Below are positions 14,773-22,596 of a stretch of 32,012 nucleotides of DNA, in pieces. The DNA is taken from contig CAMWIU010000010.1 of the NCBI GenBank assembly GCA_947174385.1, positions 1 to 32,012 on the forward strand. Direction: 5' to 3'. Source of the DNA: an uncultured Treponema sp. Lineage in GTDB: Bacteria > Spirochaetota > Spirochaetia > Treponematales > Treponemataceae. Position numbers and translations under genes: made by a program. Numbering within the stretch: position 1 is the stretch's first letter; each line of letters begins with the position of its first letter. Below the pieces are notes generated by a model. That model worked only from the letters and a program-made list of their open reading frames with translations, had not been told where the DNA came from and made no database searches.

Positions 14773-14946
14773 AAAGTCCTCCTAAAGTTTTTAAGAGGCA
14801 CAATCATCGTGCGCAATCGAGAAGATTTTTTGGCGGATGATTAACAAAATAGAAAAATTAAAAATCAATATCGTAGAAAACCACAGCGCAATAATCAACG
14901 ATAATAAAAGTTAATCAAAATATTTTGTCTTTCGTGCCTTTTTTTC

Positions 14947-14975
14947 AGCATAATATAATTTTGTGTTTCTGTCAA
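14947..14975 (-). promoter_or_regulatory. Promoter of the RNase III-like gene
   Basis: Minus strand: TTGACA (14975-14970), a 17-bp spacer and TATGCT (14952-14947). It gives a leader of about 170 nt. In the rest of 14773-14997 no ORF was recognised. Confidence 0.55.
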
Positions 14976-14997
14976 GAAGTTTTGTTATGATATTTTC

Positions 14998-15089
14998 TTA
15001 TGGAATAAATATACTTGTGAATATGTAAAACTGTTGACTTTTTGCGAGATTTCAAATAGAATGGGATTTGTAAGGTATATTTATACTTT
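14998..15089 (+). promoter_or_regulatory. Duplicated promoter cassette, copy 2
   Basis: Second copy of the 92-bp block at 12493-12584; the only difference is A at 12558 versus G at 15063. TTGACT (15034-15039), TAGAAT (15057-15062) and the two operator-like sites (15003-15014 and 15075-15086) are all retained. Similarity stops abruptly on both sides. It drives the lipoprotein gene at 15125. Confidence 0.85.
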
Positions 15090-15124
15090 ATGACATACGA
15101 TTTCTATTTTTCAAGGAGGTTTTT

Positions 15125-15913
15125 ATGAAAAAATTTATTTTCACAATCATTGCACTTGCGATGCTTTTTACAAGCTGCGAAACTTTGTCGAATTTATTTG
15201 GCGGAAATTTTTTCAATTCGAATTCGGAAAATGAAAGCGGCGGTCAAAAAGTTACGCCTATTTCAAAGTCGGTTTCAAAACAAAATCCCGCGATTCGGGA
15301 CACTGCGAATTGGGATATTGAATCGCTTGATACGGCGCGGAATGTGGATTATCTTTCCGAAATTGAAAAGGACGTGATTTTGGAAATGAACAAGGCGCGC
15401 AGCGATCCTAAAAAATATGCGGAACTTTACATTGCGCCGTTCGCCAAAAAATTCCGAAGCGATGGAACTTATATGAAAAATGGCGTGATCATGCAGACGA
15501 ACGAAGGCGTTGCTGTGGTGAACGAATGCATCAAGGAAATGTCGGCAAAAAAAGCCATGGGAATTTTGAAGCCCGAAAAAGGTCTCTCGCTTGCCGCGCA
15601 AAGTCACGCCACAAGTCAAGCGAAGACAAATCAAACTGGGCACAAAGGAACGGACGGAAGCACGCCTTTCACGCGAATTCAAAAGTACGGCTCTTTCCGC
15701 ACTGCTGGCGAAAACATTTCTTATGGAAGCAAAGATGGGCAAGAAATTGTGATTCAGTTGCTGGTTGATGACGGCGTAAAAAATCGCGGACACAGAAAGA
15801 ACATTTTCAATTCGGCGTTTACTCAAACTGGCGTTGGTTATGCCGAAGGACATAAGGTCTACAAAACAGAATGCGTGATAACTTACGCCGGCGGATACGA
15901 GGAAAAAAAGTGA
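15125..15913 (+). CDS. CAP/SCP-domain lipoprotein
   Basis: Exported lipoprotein of 262 residues. The signal peptide ends in the lipobox LFTSC, so Cys18 should be lipidated. After a Ser/Asn-rich linker, the C-terminal part from about residue 80 is a CAP (SCP/PR-1-like) domain: ILEMNKARSDPKKYAELY, SHATSQAKTNQTGHKG, the GENISYG box, and VDDGVKNRGHRKNIFNSAFT followed by GVGYA. His residues of the usual cavity are visible in TGHKG and RGHRKN. Bacterial CAP proteins are secreted or surface proteins whose biochemical roles are mostly unclear, so no reaction is proposed. ATG follows AAGGAGG. The shared promoter cassette implies co-regulation with the secreted protein at 12615. Confidence 0.9.
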   Translation: MKKFIFTIIALAMLFTSCETLSNLFGGNFFNSNSENESGGQKVTPISKSVSKQNPAIRDTANWDIESLDTARNVDYLSEIEKDVILEMNKARSDPKKYAELYIAPFAKKFRSDGTYMKNGVIMQTNEGVAVVNECIKEMSAKKAMGILKPEKGLSLAAQSHATSQAKTNQTGHKGTDGSTPFTRIQKYGSFRTAGENISYGSKDGQEIVIQLLVDDGVKNRGHRKNIFNSAFTQTGVGYAEGHKVYKTECVITYAGGYEEKK

Positions 15914-15923
15914 TGGAAAACGA

Positions 15924-15960
15924 TTATATGCGTTGGCGATTTTTGTTGGAATGCATATAA
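15924..15960. repeat. Inverted repeat after the CAP lipoprotein gene
   Basis: TTATATGC (15924-15931) and GCATATAA (15953-15960) form a perfect 8-bp stem with a 21-nt loop, 10 bases after the stop. No T-run follows, so a terminator role is doubtful. Confidence 0.4.
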
Positions 15961-16068
15961 CTGCCGTGAATTTTCTCTTGCAAAAAATTCTCATCTTTCC
16001 CTTGCATTTCTTGTAAATAATAACGCGCTTTTTAAAAACAAAAATCGCGGCTTCGCCTTGCGTCTACC

Positions 16069-16098
16069 TTGTCAAACTTCGCGCACAAATGTTATAAT
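16069..16098 (+). promoter_or_regulatory. mscS promoter
   Basis: TTGTCA (16069-16074), an 18-bp spacer and TATAAT (16093-16098), about 40 bases before the mscS Shine-Dalgarno. It shows that the track start at 16069 is upstream of transcription. Confidence 0.7.
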
Positions 16099-16143
16099 GT
16101 TTTCAATTTGCAGTTTGCCACATTGCAATTATTTGGAGGATTC

Positions 16144-16980
16144 ATGTTCAAAATAAAAGTCAAAGAGTTGTTCGATTCATTTATGGCTTGGGCGAAAGAT
16201 TTGATTACGTGGAATCATTTTTTCAAATTGGTTGGCGTGGTCATAATTCTTTTTGCGATGTGGATAATCTACCGCATCATCTTGCGGCGCGTGAAAAAAA
16301 TTCCTGCGGAAAAAATGTCTCCGCAACGTTCGCTGATCGTTACGAAAATCATAAACTACGCATTTTTCGTAATTGTAGTTATGTATCTCCTTGGTTTGTT
16401 CGGAATGAAACTTTCCGCTATTTGGGGCGCGCTTGGAATCGGAGGTATGGTGCTCGCTTTTGCGGCGCAGACTTCGGTGAGCAATATCATAAGCGGAGTT
16501 TTTATGTTGGCGGAAAAAAATCTCAAGGTCGGCGATTTGATTACCGTGGGCAGCGAAAGCGGAATCGTTGACGACATCGGATTGCTTTCCGTCAAAGTTC
16601 ACACGTTGGACAATCAGATGGTTCGAATTCCGAATTCTTCAATCATCAATACGAACTTGCGCAACACGAGCTATTTTCCGCAACGGCGAATGACGATTTC
16701 TTGTTCAGTAAGTTACGAAGATGATTTGAGCTTCGCGTTGGAAACTTTGAGGAAAGTGCCGGAGCTTTGCCCGGCCGTTTTGCAAGATCCCGCGCCCGCC
16801 GTTTGGGTTGACGGGTTTGGCGAAAGCGGAATGAATCTGACGCTGGCGATTTGGTTTGAAGGCTCGAATTTTCTCGACGCGAAAAATCAGGCGTTCGTCG
16901 CCATCAAGCGCGTTTTTGACGAAGCGAAAATCGAAATTCCGTACAACAAAATCGACGTGAAGATTTATGGCAACGCATAA
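16144..16980 (+). CDS. mscS: Small-conductance mechanosensitive channel
   Basis: Inner-membrane channel that opens under membrane tension to release solutes during osmotic downshock. The 278-residue protein has three hydrophobic segments and the diagnostic pore helix ALGIGGMVLAFAAQTSVSNI, followed by ISGVFMLAEKNLKVGD. The soluble beta domain follows with GIVDDIGLLSVKVHTLDNQ and MVRIPNSSIINTNLRN, then the alpha/beta C-terminal part (TISCSVSYEDDL). Length and order match MscS rather than the larger MscK types. ATG 16144 follows TTGGAGGA; the 25 upstream residues in the ORF track fall in the promoter and leader. The next gene begins 34 bases downstream and is probably co-transcribed. Confidence 0.94.
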   Translation: MFKIKVKELFDSFMAWAKDLITWNHFFKLVGVVIILFAMWIIYRIILRRVKKIPAEKMSPQRSLIVTKIINYAFFVIVVMYLLGLFGMKLSAIWGALGIGGMVLAFAAQTSVSNIISGVFMLAEKNLKVGDLITVGSESGIVDDIGLLSVKVHTLDNQMVRIPNSSIINTNLRNTSYFPQRRMTISCSVSYEDDLSFALETLRKVPELCPAVLQDPAPAVWVDGFGESGMNLTLAIWFEGSNFLDAKNQAFVAIKRVFDEAKIEIPYNKIDVKIYGNA

Positions 16981-17014
16981 ATAAATATTTTTTATTTTTC
17001 ATATGGAGGAAAAT

Positions 17015-17713
17015 ATGGCTAAAGAACACAAACTTGTTCAGTCAAATGCGGAAGGTGGCGTGGCTAGTCCCGCGCAACCAGTTGGCAATGCGGCGGGGCT
17101 TCGCATTGGAGCGATCATTCTTTGGGTCTGCGCGGTTGTTTTCGAGGTGCTCGGGCTTGGCGCGATTTTTGGAAAAATCGATTTGCAATTTTGCCCGGTG
17201 CTTTACCAGACGATTGGATTTTTGTTGCTGGATTTGGTTTGCGTCGTTATTGGCTCGCAGTTATGGAAAAAGGCAAATCACATCAAGCCCGCTTCGGAAA
17301 AAAACAAATTTGCGTTTTGGCTTTGGAACAATTTGGGACTCATTGTGAGCGTGGTCGCGTTTTTGCCGATTATCGTTCTTGTGCTTGCAAACAAGGATGC
17401 CGACAAAAAAACAAAGACTGTGGTGGCAGTCGCGGCGGCGGTTTGCCTTGCGATTGCAGGCGTGACGAGTTACGATTTCAATCCGGTCAGCGAAGAACAG
17501 CAGACGGCGGCGATGGAAGCGTTCGGCGCGGAACAAGTTTATTGGACGAAGCATGGAAAAGTCTACCACACAAGTCAAAATTGCCAGCATTTGAATCGCA
17601 CCGAAGAATTGATTTATGGAACGGTGGAACAAGCGATTGCGGAAAATCATGTCCGCCTTTGCAAAACTTGTGCTTCGCGCGACGGCATCACGAACGTAGC
17701 CACGGAAGAATAA
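17015..17713 (+). CDS. Membrane protein with a C-terminal Cys/His motif
   Basis: No named family is assigned to the whole 232-residue protein. Four hydrophobic segments are visible: IGAIILWVCAVVFEVLGLGA, the FCPVLYQTIGFLLLDLVCVV stretch, LGLIVSVVAFLPIIVLVLA and VVAVAAAVCLAIAGV. The last 60 residues contain VYWTKHGKVYHTSQNCQHL and ENHVRLCKTC. This pattern (Y-H-x4-C ... C-x2-C) resembles the short Zn-finger-like tail found in some nucleases, ComEC-type and other exported proteins. Metal binding is inferred. The track start at 17003 is part of the ribosome site (GGAGG); ATG 17015 is preferred. Its position behind mscS suggests the same transcript. Confidence 0.75.
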   Translation: MAKEHKLVQSNAEGGVASPAQPVGNAAGLRIGAIILWVCAVVFEVLGLGAIFGKIDLQFCPVLYQTIGFLLLDLVCVVIGSQLWKKANHIKPASEKNKFAFWLWNNLGLIVSVVAFLPIIVLVLANKDADKKTKTVVAVAAAVCLAIAGVTSYDFNPVSEEQQTAAMEAFGAEQVYWTKHGKVYHTSQNCQHLNRTEELIYGTVEQAIAENHVRLCKTCASRDGITNVATEE

Positions 17714-17738
17714 AATAATTTGCAAAATTAAAGTCCGT

Positions 17739-17829
17739 AAAACTCGGCATTAAAATTGGCGGCGCAAATTAGTCGTCAATTTTAATTGCTTGAAAAAATT
17801 GTTCCGCAACAAAGTGAGAAAAAATTTTT
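17739..17829. repeat. Intergenic hairpin repeat related to the one at 10-109
   Basis: A 13-bp inverted repeat with one G-U pair (17749-17761 with 17774-17786) follows AAACTCGGC, and TTGTT-CCGC-AACAA with AAAAATT/AATTTTT (17794-17829) comes after. The same words in similar spacing occur at 61-110, and the GCAAC..AGTGA stretch at 18-28 is echoed at 17806-17817. It fills the gap before the MATE gene; no promoter is clear here. Confidence 0.55.
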
Positions 17830-17844
17830 ACAGAGAATTTAAAA

Positions 17845-19227
17845 ATGCGCATCGACAAATCGTTTTACAAAAAAGTTTTTTTCATCGTAATCCCGATCAT
17901 AATCCAAAACACGATTTCGAATTTCGTCTCGCTTTTGGACAACATCATGGTCGGGCAAATCGGCACGGATCAAATGAACGCCGTGAGCATTTCGAACCAG
18001 CTTTTTTTCGTGTATCATCTTTGCCTTTGGGGAGCGGTGAGCGGCGGCGGAATTTTCGCGGCGCAATTTTTCGGGAACGGCGATCACAAGGGCGTTCGAA
18101 ATGCGTTCCGCGCGAATTTCGTGCTTTCAATTTCGATAACGATTTTCGCGATTGCGATTTTGTTTTTTTGCGGAGATTTTTTCACTTCGCTTTTTTTGCA
18201 CAAAACCGATTCGGTGGGCGACATTGCGCGGACGGAATTTCTTGCGCGCGAATATTTGCGAACAATGTTTTTCGGACTTGTGCCGCTCGCCATTGCGAGC
18301 GTCTATTCGAACATTTTGCGATGCACAGGCCAAACCGCCGTGCCGATGAAAGCGAGCGTGTGCGCGGTTTTCATAAATTTGATTTTAAATTACGTTTTGA
18401 TTTTCGGACATTTCGGAATGCCGAAAATGGGCGTGAAAGGTGCGGCGATTGCGACGGTCGTTTCGCGCTTTGTGGAATGCGCCATCATAGTTTTGTGGAC
18501 GCACAATCACAAGCAAAAATGTCAATTCATCGAAGGCGCGTACAAGACGCTGAAGATTCCTGCGACGCTTTTGCGGCAAATCATAATCAAAGGAACGCCG
18601 CTCGCAATGAACGAAACGCTTTGGTCGATGGGACTTACTTTTTTGAATCAAAGCTATTCGCTGCGCGGACTTTCCGTCGTGGCCGCCGTGAACATAACTT
18701 CGACGATTTCGAATTTGTTCAACGTTTTTCTGTTTGCGATTGGAGAAGCGATTTCGATAATCGTCGGGCAACTTTTGGGCGCGGGAAAAAATTCCGAGGC
18801 GAAAAAATCCGCCAAAAATCTCATCGCGCTTTCCGCGTGCGTTTGCATTGTAATCGGATTTGTGATGGCTTGCCTGCGAAATGCGTTTCCCGCGATTTAC
18901 AAAACCGAAGGGCAAGTGCGCTCGCTCGCCGCAAATTTCATTTTGATTTCTTCGTGCATGATGCCGATTTTGGCTGTGGTGCACGCCTGCTATTTTACGC
19001 TTCGATGCGGCGGCAAAACTGTAATCACGTTTTTGTTCGACAGCATTTTCGTTTGGACATTTTGCGTGAGCACGGCGTTCTGCCTCACGCGCTTTACTGA
19101 TTTGCCGATTGTAACGATTTATTTGATTGTGCAAAGCATGGATTTGATAAAGGCTGCAATCGGAATCGCGCTTGTGAAAAAAGGAATTTGGATTCAAAAT
19201 TTGACGGAAGTGTCAAACGCAGATTAG
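17845..19227 (+). CDS. MATE-family efflux transporter
   Basis: Inner-membrane exporter of 460 residues with about 12 hydrophobic segments, the normal MATE length. VSLLDNIMVGQIGTDQMNAVSI near the N-terminus is the typical MATE opening, and the second half repeats the pattern (ETLWSMGLTFLNQSYSLRGLSV). Such transporters expel drugs or metabolites in exchange for Na+ or H+. Neither coupling ion nor substrate can be read here. ATG 17845 has only a weak ribosome site (AGAGAA). It converges with hydE with a 29-bp gap and has no functional link to it that can be seen. Confidence 0.92.
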   Translation: MRIDKSFYKKVFFIVIPIIIQNTISNFVSLLDNIMVGQIGTDQMNAVSISNQLFFVYHLCLWGAVSGGGIFAAQFFGNGDHKGVRNAFRANFVLSISITIFAIAILFFCGDFFTSLFLHKTDSVGDIARTEFLAREYLRTMFFGLVPLAIASVYSNILRCTGQTAVPMKASVCAVFINLILNYVLIFGHFGMPKMGVKGAAIATVVSRFVECAIIVLWTHNHKQKCQFIEGAYKTLKIPATLLRQIIIKGTPLAMNETLWSMGLTFLNQSYSLRGLSVVAAVNITSTISNLFNVFLFAIGEAISIIVGQLLGAGKNSEAKKSAKNLIALSACVCIVIGFVMACLRNAFPAIYKTEGQVRSLAANFILISSCMMPILAVVHACYFTLRCGGKTVITFLFDSIFVWTFCVSTAFCLTRFTDLPIVTIYLIVQSMDLIKAAIGIALVKKGIWIQNLTEVSNAD

Positions 19228-19256
19228 GAAAACTTGCTCCCTTGCCGAGTGCGCAT

Positions 19257-20297
19257 TCACTCGCATTTCGAGTTTCCTTTGTCCACGACAATTTTGTATC
19301 CCGCCGATTTCACGCGTCGTTCCAAACATCCGCGGCATTGCGCTGCTTCTTCACCAGTGCAAATTTTGTTTTCATAAATCGAATAAAGTTTCCTAACGCC
19401 TACTGGCGAAAGATTCGGCATCAAAACGTTCGCGCCATGTCGCAAGCCTTTTTCGCGTCCGTCTGGGCAGAGCGTTCCGAGCGCGGTGGTGGCGGGAAGC
19501 AAAACTTTCGGAAACATCAGGCGAATCACTGAAAGCAAGTTCAAAGTTTTTTGCACCGAGCCGTTCGGAAAATCCGCGAGCGGAGTTTGCTTGTGCGCGA
19601 TGAAAGGCCCGATTCCAATCATGTGCGGCTTGAGTTCCTGCATAAAGCGCAAGTCTTCGATAATATTTTCGTCGGTCTGGAAAGGCGCGCCGACCATAAA
19701 TCCCGCGCCCACTTGGAATCCGATTTCGCGCAAATCAAAAAGACATCTTTTGCGGTTTTCGCCCGACATTTTTTTCGGATGCAATTTCTTGTAATGGGCG
19801 GCGTTCGCGCTTTCGTGGCGAAGCAAAAATCTGTCCGCGCCGGCATCGAAAAATTTTTGGTAAACTGAACGCGGGCGTTCGCCCACGGAAAGCGTCACGG
19901 CGCAATCGGGATGGGCGTTTTTTATTTCGCGCACGGTTTCGCATAGCTCGTCGTCGAAAGAAAAATCTTCGCCGCTTTGCAAGACGAACGTTCGGAAGCC
20001 GAGCGCGTGCCCTTCGGCGCAGCATTCCAAAATCTGATTTTTCGAAAGCCTGTAGCGTTCGGCGTTTTTGTTCGACGCGCGGATTCCGCAGTAAAAGCAA
20101 TCATTCTTGCAAAAATTCGAAAATTCGATGAGGCCGCGAATGTAAACTTCATCGCCGTAAATTTTTTTTCGCACAGCGTCCGCTTCGCTCCGCAAATCTT
20201 CCAAATCCGATTCGCTTTTTAAAATTTCCAAAAGCTCGGCATCGGAAAAATTTCTTGGAATCACGTCGGCATTTTGCGCGGAATTTTTTTCTAACAT
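19257..20297 (-). CDS. hydE: [FeFe]-hydrogenase maturase HydE
   Basis: Radical-SAM enzyme needed to build the H-cluster of [FeFe] hydrogenases; with HydG and HydF it assembles the 2Fe subcluster. The 346-residue protein has the CX3CX2C motif NFCKNDCFYCGIR (Cys63, 67, 70) and HydE-specific segments such as FRTFVLQSGED, VGAGFMVGAPFQTDENI and ALGTLCPDGREKGLRHGAN. A second Cys set, CTGEEAAQCRGC near residues 319-330, matches the optional extra cluster of HydE. The ATG has no Shine-Dalgarno and sits seven bases past a TAAAAT -10. It is divergent from the hydrogenase-MCP gene, whose H-cluster it should help to make. Confidence 0.95.
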   Translation of the reverse strand: MLEKNSAQNADVIPRNFSDAELLEILKSESDLEDLRSEADAVRKKIYGDEVYIRGLIEFSNFCKNDCFYCGIRASNKNAERYRLSKNQILECCAEGHALGFRTFVLQSGEDFSFDDELCETVREIKNAHPDCAVTLSVGERPRSVYQKFFDAGADRFLLRHESANAAHYKKLHPKKMSGENRKRCLFDLREIGFQVGAGFMVGAPFQTDENIIEDLRFMQELKPHMIGIGPFIAHKQTPLADFPNGSVQKTLNLLSVIRLMFPKVLLPATTALGTLCPDGREKGLRHGANVLMPNLSPVGVRKLYSIYENKICTGEEAAQCRGCLERRVKSAGYKIVVDKGNSKCE

Positions 20298-20304
20298 AAA
20301 ACGA

Positions 20305-20332
20305 ATTTTACGCCGATTTTATTTTATGTCAA
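20305..20332 (-). promoter_or_regulatory. hydE promoter
   Basis: Minus strand: consensus TTGACA (20332-20327), a 16-bp spacer and TAAAAT (20310-20305), then seven bases to the hydE ATG. A leaderless mRNA is predicted. Confidence 0.7.
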
Positions 20333-20354
20333 GACAATATTTTTAAATTCCTCT

Positions 20355-20394
20355 CGCTAAAAAACTTGCATTATTAGCGATTTTGTTGTATCAT
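20355..20394 (+). promoter_or_regulatory. Promoter and possible operator of the hydrogenase-MCP operon
   Basis: TTGCAT (20366-20371), a 17-bp spacer and TATCAT (20389-20394). The -35 lies inside CGCTAA-N13-TTAGCG (20355-20379), a 6-bp-arm inverted repeat suited to a dimeric regulator. Promoter well supported; operator speculative. Confidence 0.55.
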
Positions 20395-20431
20395 TATTTG
20401 ATTAAGAATATTTTAAATTTAGGAGAATTCC

Positions 20432-22555
20432 ATGGCCATTCAAATTGAAAAATCAGCTCCGCCAAGACCCGTAATTGCGGTGGATAAAGACAAGTGCGTC
20501 AACTGTCATCTTTGCATTACGGTTTGCCCTTCGAAAATGTGTAACGACGGAAGTGGCGATTATGTAAACGTGAACAGCGATTTGTGCATTGGATGCGGTG
20601 CGTGTATCGCGGCGTGTATGCATGGAGCGCGAAAAGGATTGGATGACTTTGATGCTTTTATGGACGATTTGAAGAAAGGCCAGGACATCATCGCCATCGT
20701 CGCGCCTGCCATCGCGGTTTCGTTCCGAGGGAAAGATTTGGAATTCAACGGCTATCTCAAGTCGATTGGCGTGAAGGCTGTTTTCGACGTAGGTTTGGGG
20801 GCGGAACTCACCACAAAAACTTATGTGGAATACATCAAGCGGCGCGATCCGAAAATGGTCATTTCGCAGCCGTGCCCCGCTTTGGTAACTTATTGCGAAA
20901 TCTATCGACCGAGGCTCTTGAAATTTTTGGCGCCGGCGGACAGCCCGATGCTTCACACAATGAAAATGATTCGCGAATTCTATCCTGAATACAAGAATTG
21001 CAAAATCGCGGCGATATCTCCATGCTATGCCAAACGGCGAGAATTCGACGACACGGGCTACGGCGACTACAATGTCACGATGAAATCGCTGGGCGAATAT
21101 TTTGAAGCGAATCAAATCAATTTGGATCGTTTCCCAAAAACCGAATACGACAATCCGGAAGCCGAGCGAGCCGTCCTTTATTCCACGCCAGGCGGACTTA
21201 TGCGCACTGCGGAGCGTTTTGTTCCGGGCATTTCAGGCGTTACCCGAAAAATCGAAGGACAGCCGCATGTCATTGAATATTTCGCCCATCTCAACAAAGC
21301 GATTGAAAAAGGCGCGGCTCCGCTTTTCAAGCTGATTGACTGCTTGAACTGCCAAGAAGGATGCAACGGCGGCGCGGGCACTTACAAGACGCACGAGCTT
21401 CTGCTTGACGAAATGGAATCGTATGTAGAAAAACGCCAGCAAGAACGCCAGAAAAAATTGGGAACATTCCAATCGATGCGCGCGCAAAAAAAATACAACA
21501 AGATGCTCGAAAAGTATTGGAACAAGGATTTGTATGTCCGCACTTACACCGACAAAAGCGAAAGTTTCATTTCCACGATAAAGCCGCCCACTCAGGAACA
21601 AATCGAAGAGACTTTCAAGCAAATGGGCAAAACAGAGGCGCGCGATATTTTGAACTGTCGTGCATGCGGCTACCGTTCGTGCGAGCAGATGGCGGTGGCG
21701 ATCATCAACGGACGCAACAAGCCGGAAAACTGCCATCACTTCCTTTCGATGCGCTTCCGCCAGTCCACAGAAGCGAAGTCTGCGGAAATTCAGGAAATCA
21801 TTTCTTCTATGACTCAGGAATCGCTTGAACAAATCAGCGTGAGCGAACGTGAAGTTTCATCAATGTCTGGCATAGCGATGGAAATGCAGGAAAGCGTTTC
21901 CACTTCGTCTTCCGCAATCGAGGAAATGATTGCCAACATTCAGTCGATAAACAATGTTCTTGCCACGAACGCGCAGAGCATAAATGCGCTTTCCAAGGCG
22001 ACGGAAACTGGAAAAGTCAGCATAAACAAGGTCGGCGAATTGGTGGGCAAAATCGAAGAGTCTTCCGCCAACCTTACGGAAATGAGCCACGTGATTATGA
22101 AAATCGCTTCGCAGACAAACTTGCTTGCGATGAACGCTTCAATTGAGGCGGCGCATGCTGGAGATGCCGGACGAGGATTCGCGGTCGTTGCTGAAGAAAT
22201 CAGAAAGCTCGCGGATTCTTCCAACAAGGAAGCCAAGAAAATATCCGATGTTTTGAGCGGGATTCAGGAGCTCATTGAAGGCGCGTTCGAAAAGACGAAT
22301 ACGGCTCAAAAAGAAATCGAACACATTGTCGCCCTTTCCGACACGGTGCAAAATCAGGAACAAGTCGTTAAGAGCGCGGTTTCCGAGCAGGCCGAGGGCG
22401 GAAAACTTTTGCTCACTTCTTTGCAAAAGATGCGGGACAATGCGAACAGCGTGAACAATGCCGTTTCGGATTTGAAAAACACCACCTCCAAAGTCAACGA
22501 TGCTATCCGAAATATTGGACACAGTATTGTCGGAAAGGAAACGTTGGCTGTGTAG
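20432..22555 (+). CDS. [FeFe]-hydrogenase-like sensor fused to a chemotaxis (MCP) signalling domain
   Basis: Probable soluble H2 or redox chemoreceptor, 707 residues, with no membrane segment. Domains in order: two [4Fe-4S] ferredoxin motifs ([11 protein letters not shown] at 22-32, [11 protein letters not shown] at 52-62); an H-cluster domain with SQPCPALV (Cys148), [10 protein letters not shown] (Cys198) and [11 protein letters not shown] (Cys307, Cys311); a four-cysteine cluster domain (Cys409, 412, 417, 434); and an MCP signalling domain from about 455, with hairpin tip [23 protein letters not shown]. The H-cluster ligands are kept, but the cysteine before Cys148 (TSCCPAW in catalytic enzymes) is Pro147, so proton transfer and turnover should be poor, as in sensory hydrogenases. 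It fits the 'chemotactic' group C type. ATG follows TAGGAG. First gene of an operon with hydG and hydF. Confidence 0.9.
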   Translation: MAIQIEKSAPPRPVIAVDKDKCVNCHLCITVCPSKMCNDGSGDYVNVNSDLCIGCGACIAACMHGARKGLDDFDAFMDDLKKGQDIIAIVAPAIAVSFRGKDLEFNGYLKSIGVKAVFDVGLGAELTTKTYVEYIKRRDPKMVISQPCPALVTYCEIYRPRLLKFLAPADSPMLHTMKMIREFYPEYKNCKIAAISPCYAKRREFDDTGYGDYNVTMKSLGEYFEANQINLDRFPKTEYDNPEAERAVLYSTPGGLMRTAERFVPGISGVTRKIEGQPHVIEYFAHLNKAIEKGAAPLFKLIDCLNCQEGCNGGAGTYKTHELLLDEMESYVEKRQQERQKKLGTFQSMRAQKKYNKMLEKYWNKDLYVRTYTDKSESFISTIKPPTQEQIEETFKQMGKTEARDILNCRACGYRSCEQMAVAIINGRNKPENCHHFLSMRFRQSTEAKSAEIQEIISSMTQESLEQISVSEREVSSMSGIAMEMQESVSTSSSAIEEMIANIQSINNVLATNAQSINALSKATETGKVSINKVGELVGKIEESSANLTEMSHVIMKIASQTNLLAMNASIEAAHAGDAGRGFAVVAEEIRKLADSSNKEAKKISDVLSGIQELIEGAFEKTNTAQKEIEHIVALSDTVQNQEQVVKSAVSEQAEGGKLLLTSLQKMRDNANSVNNAVSDLKNTTSKVNDAIRNIGHSIVGKETLAV

Positions 22556-22596
22556 GCGAAAGATTTTCATTGACGGAATTCTAAAAGAGGCAATGT

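Noticed and set aside
12493-15089. Insertion sequence or integron unit bounded by the 92-bp repeats
   Set aside because: No transposase or integrase lies between the repeats, and the repeats are direct and contain complete promoters.
17790-19100. 436-residue plus-strand ORF overlapping the MATE gene
   Set aside because: Different frame of the MATE gene; no membrane pattern, highly charged and Arg/His/Phe-rich.
20432-22555. Catalytic [FeFe] hydrogenase
   Set aside because: The proton-shuttle Cys is replaced by Pro and an MCP domain is fused, so a sensory role fits better.
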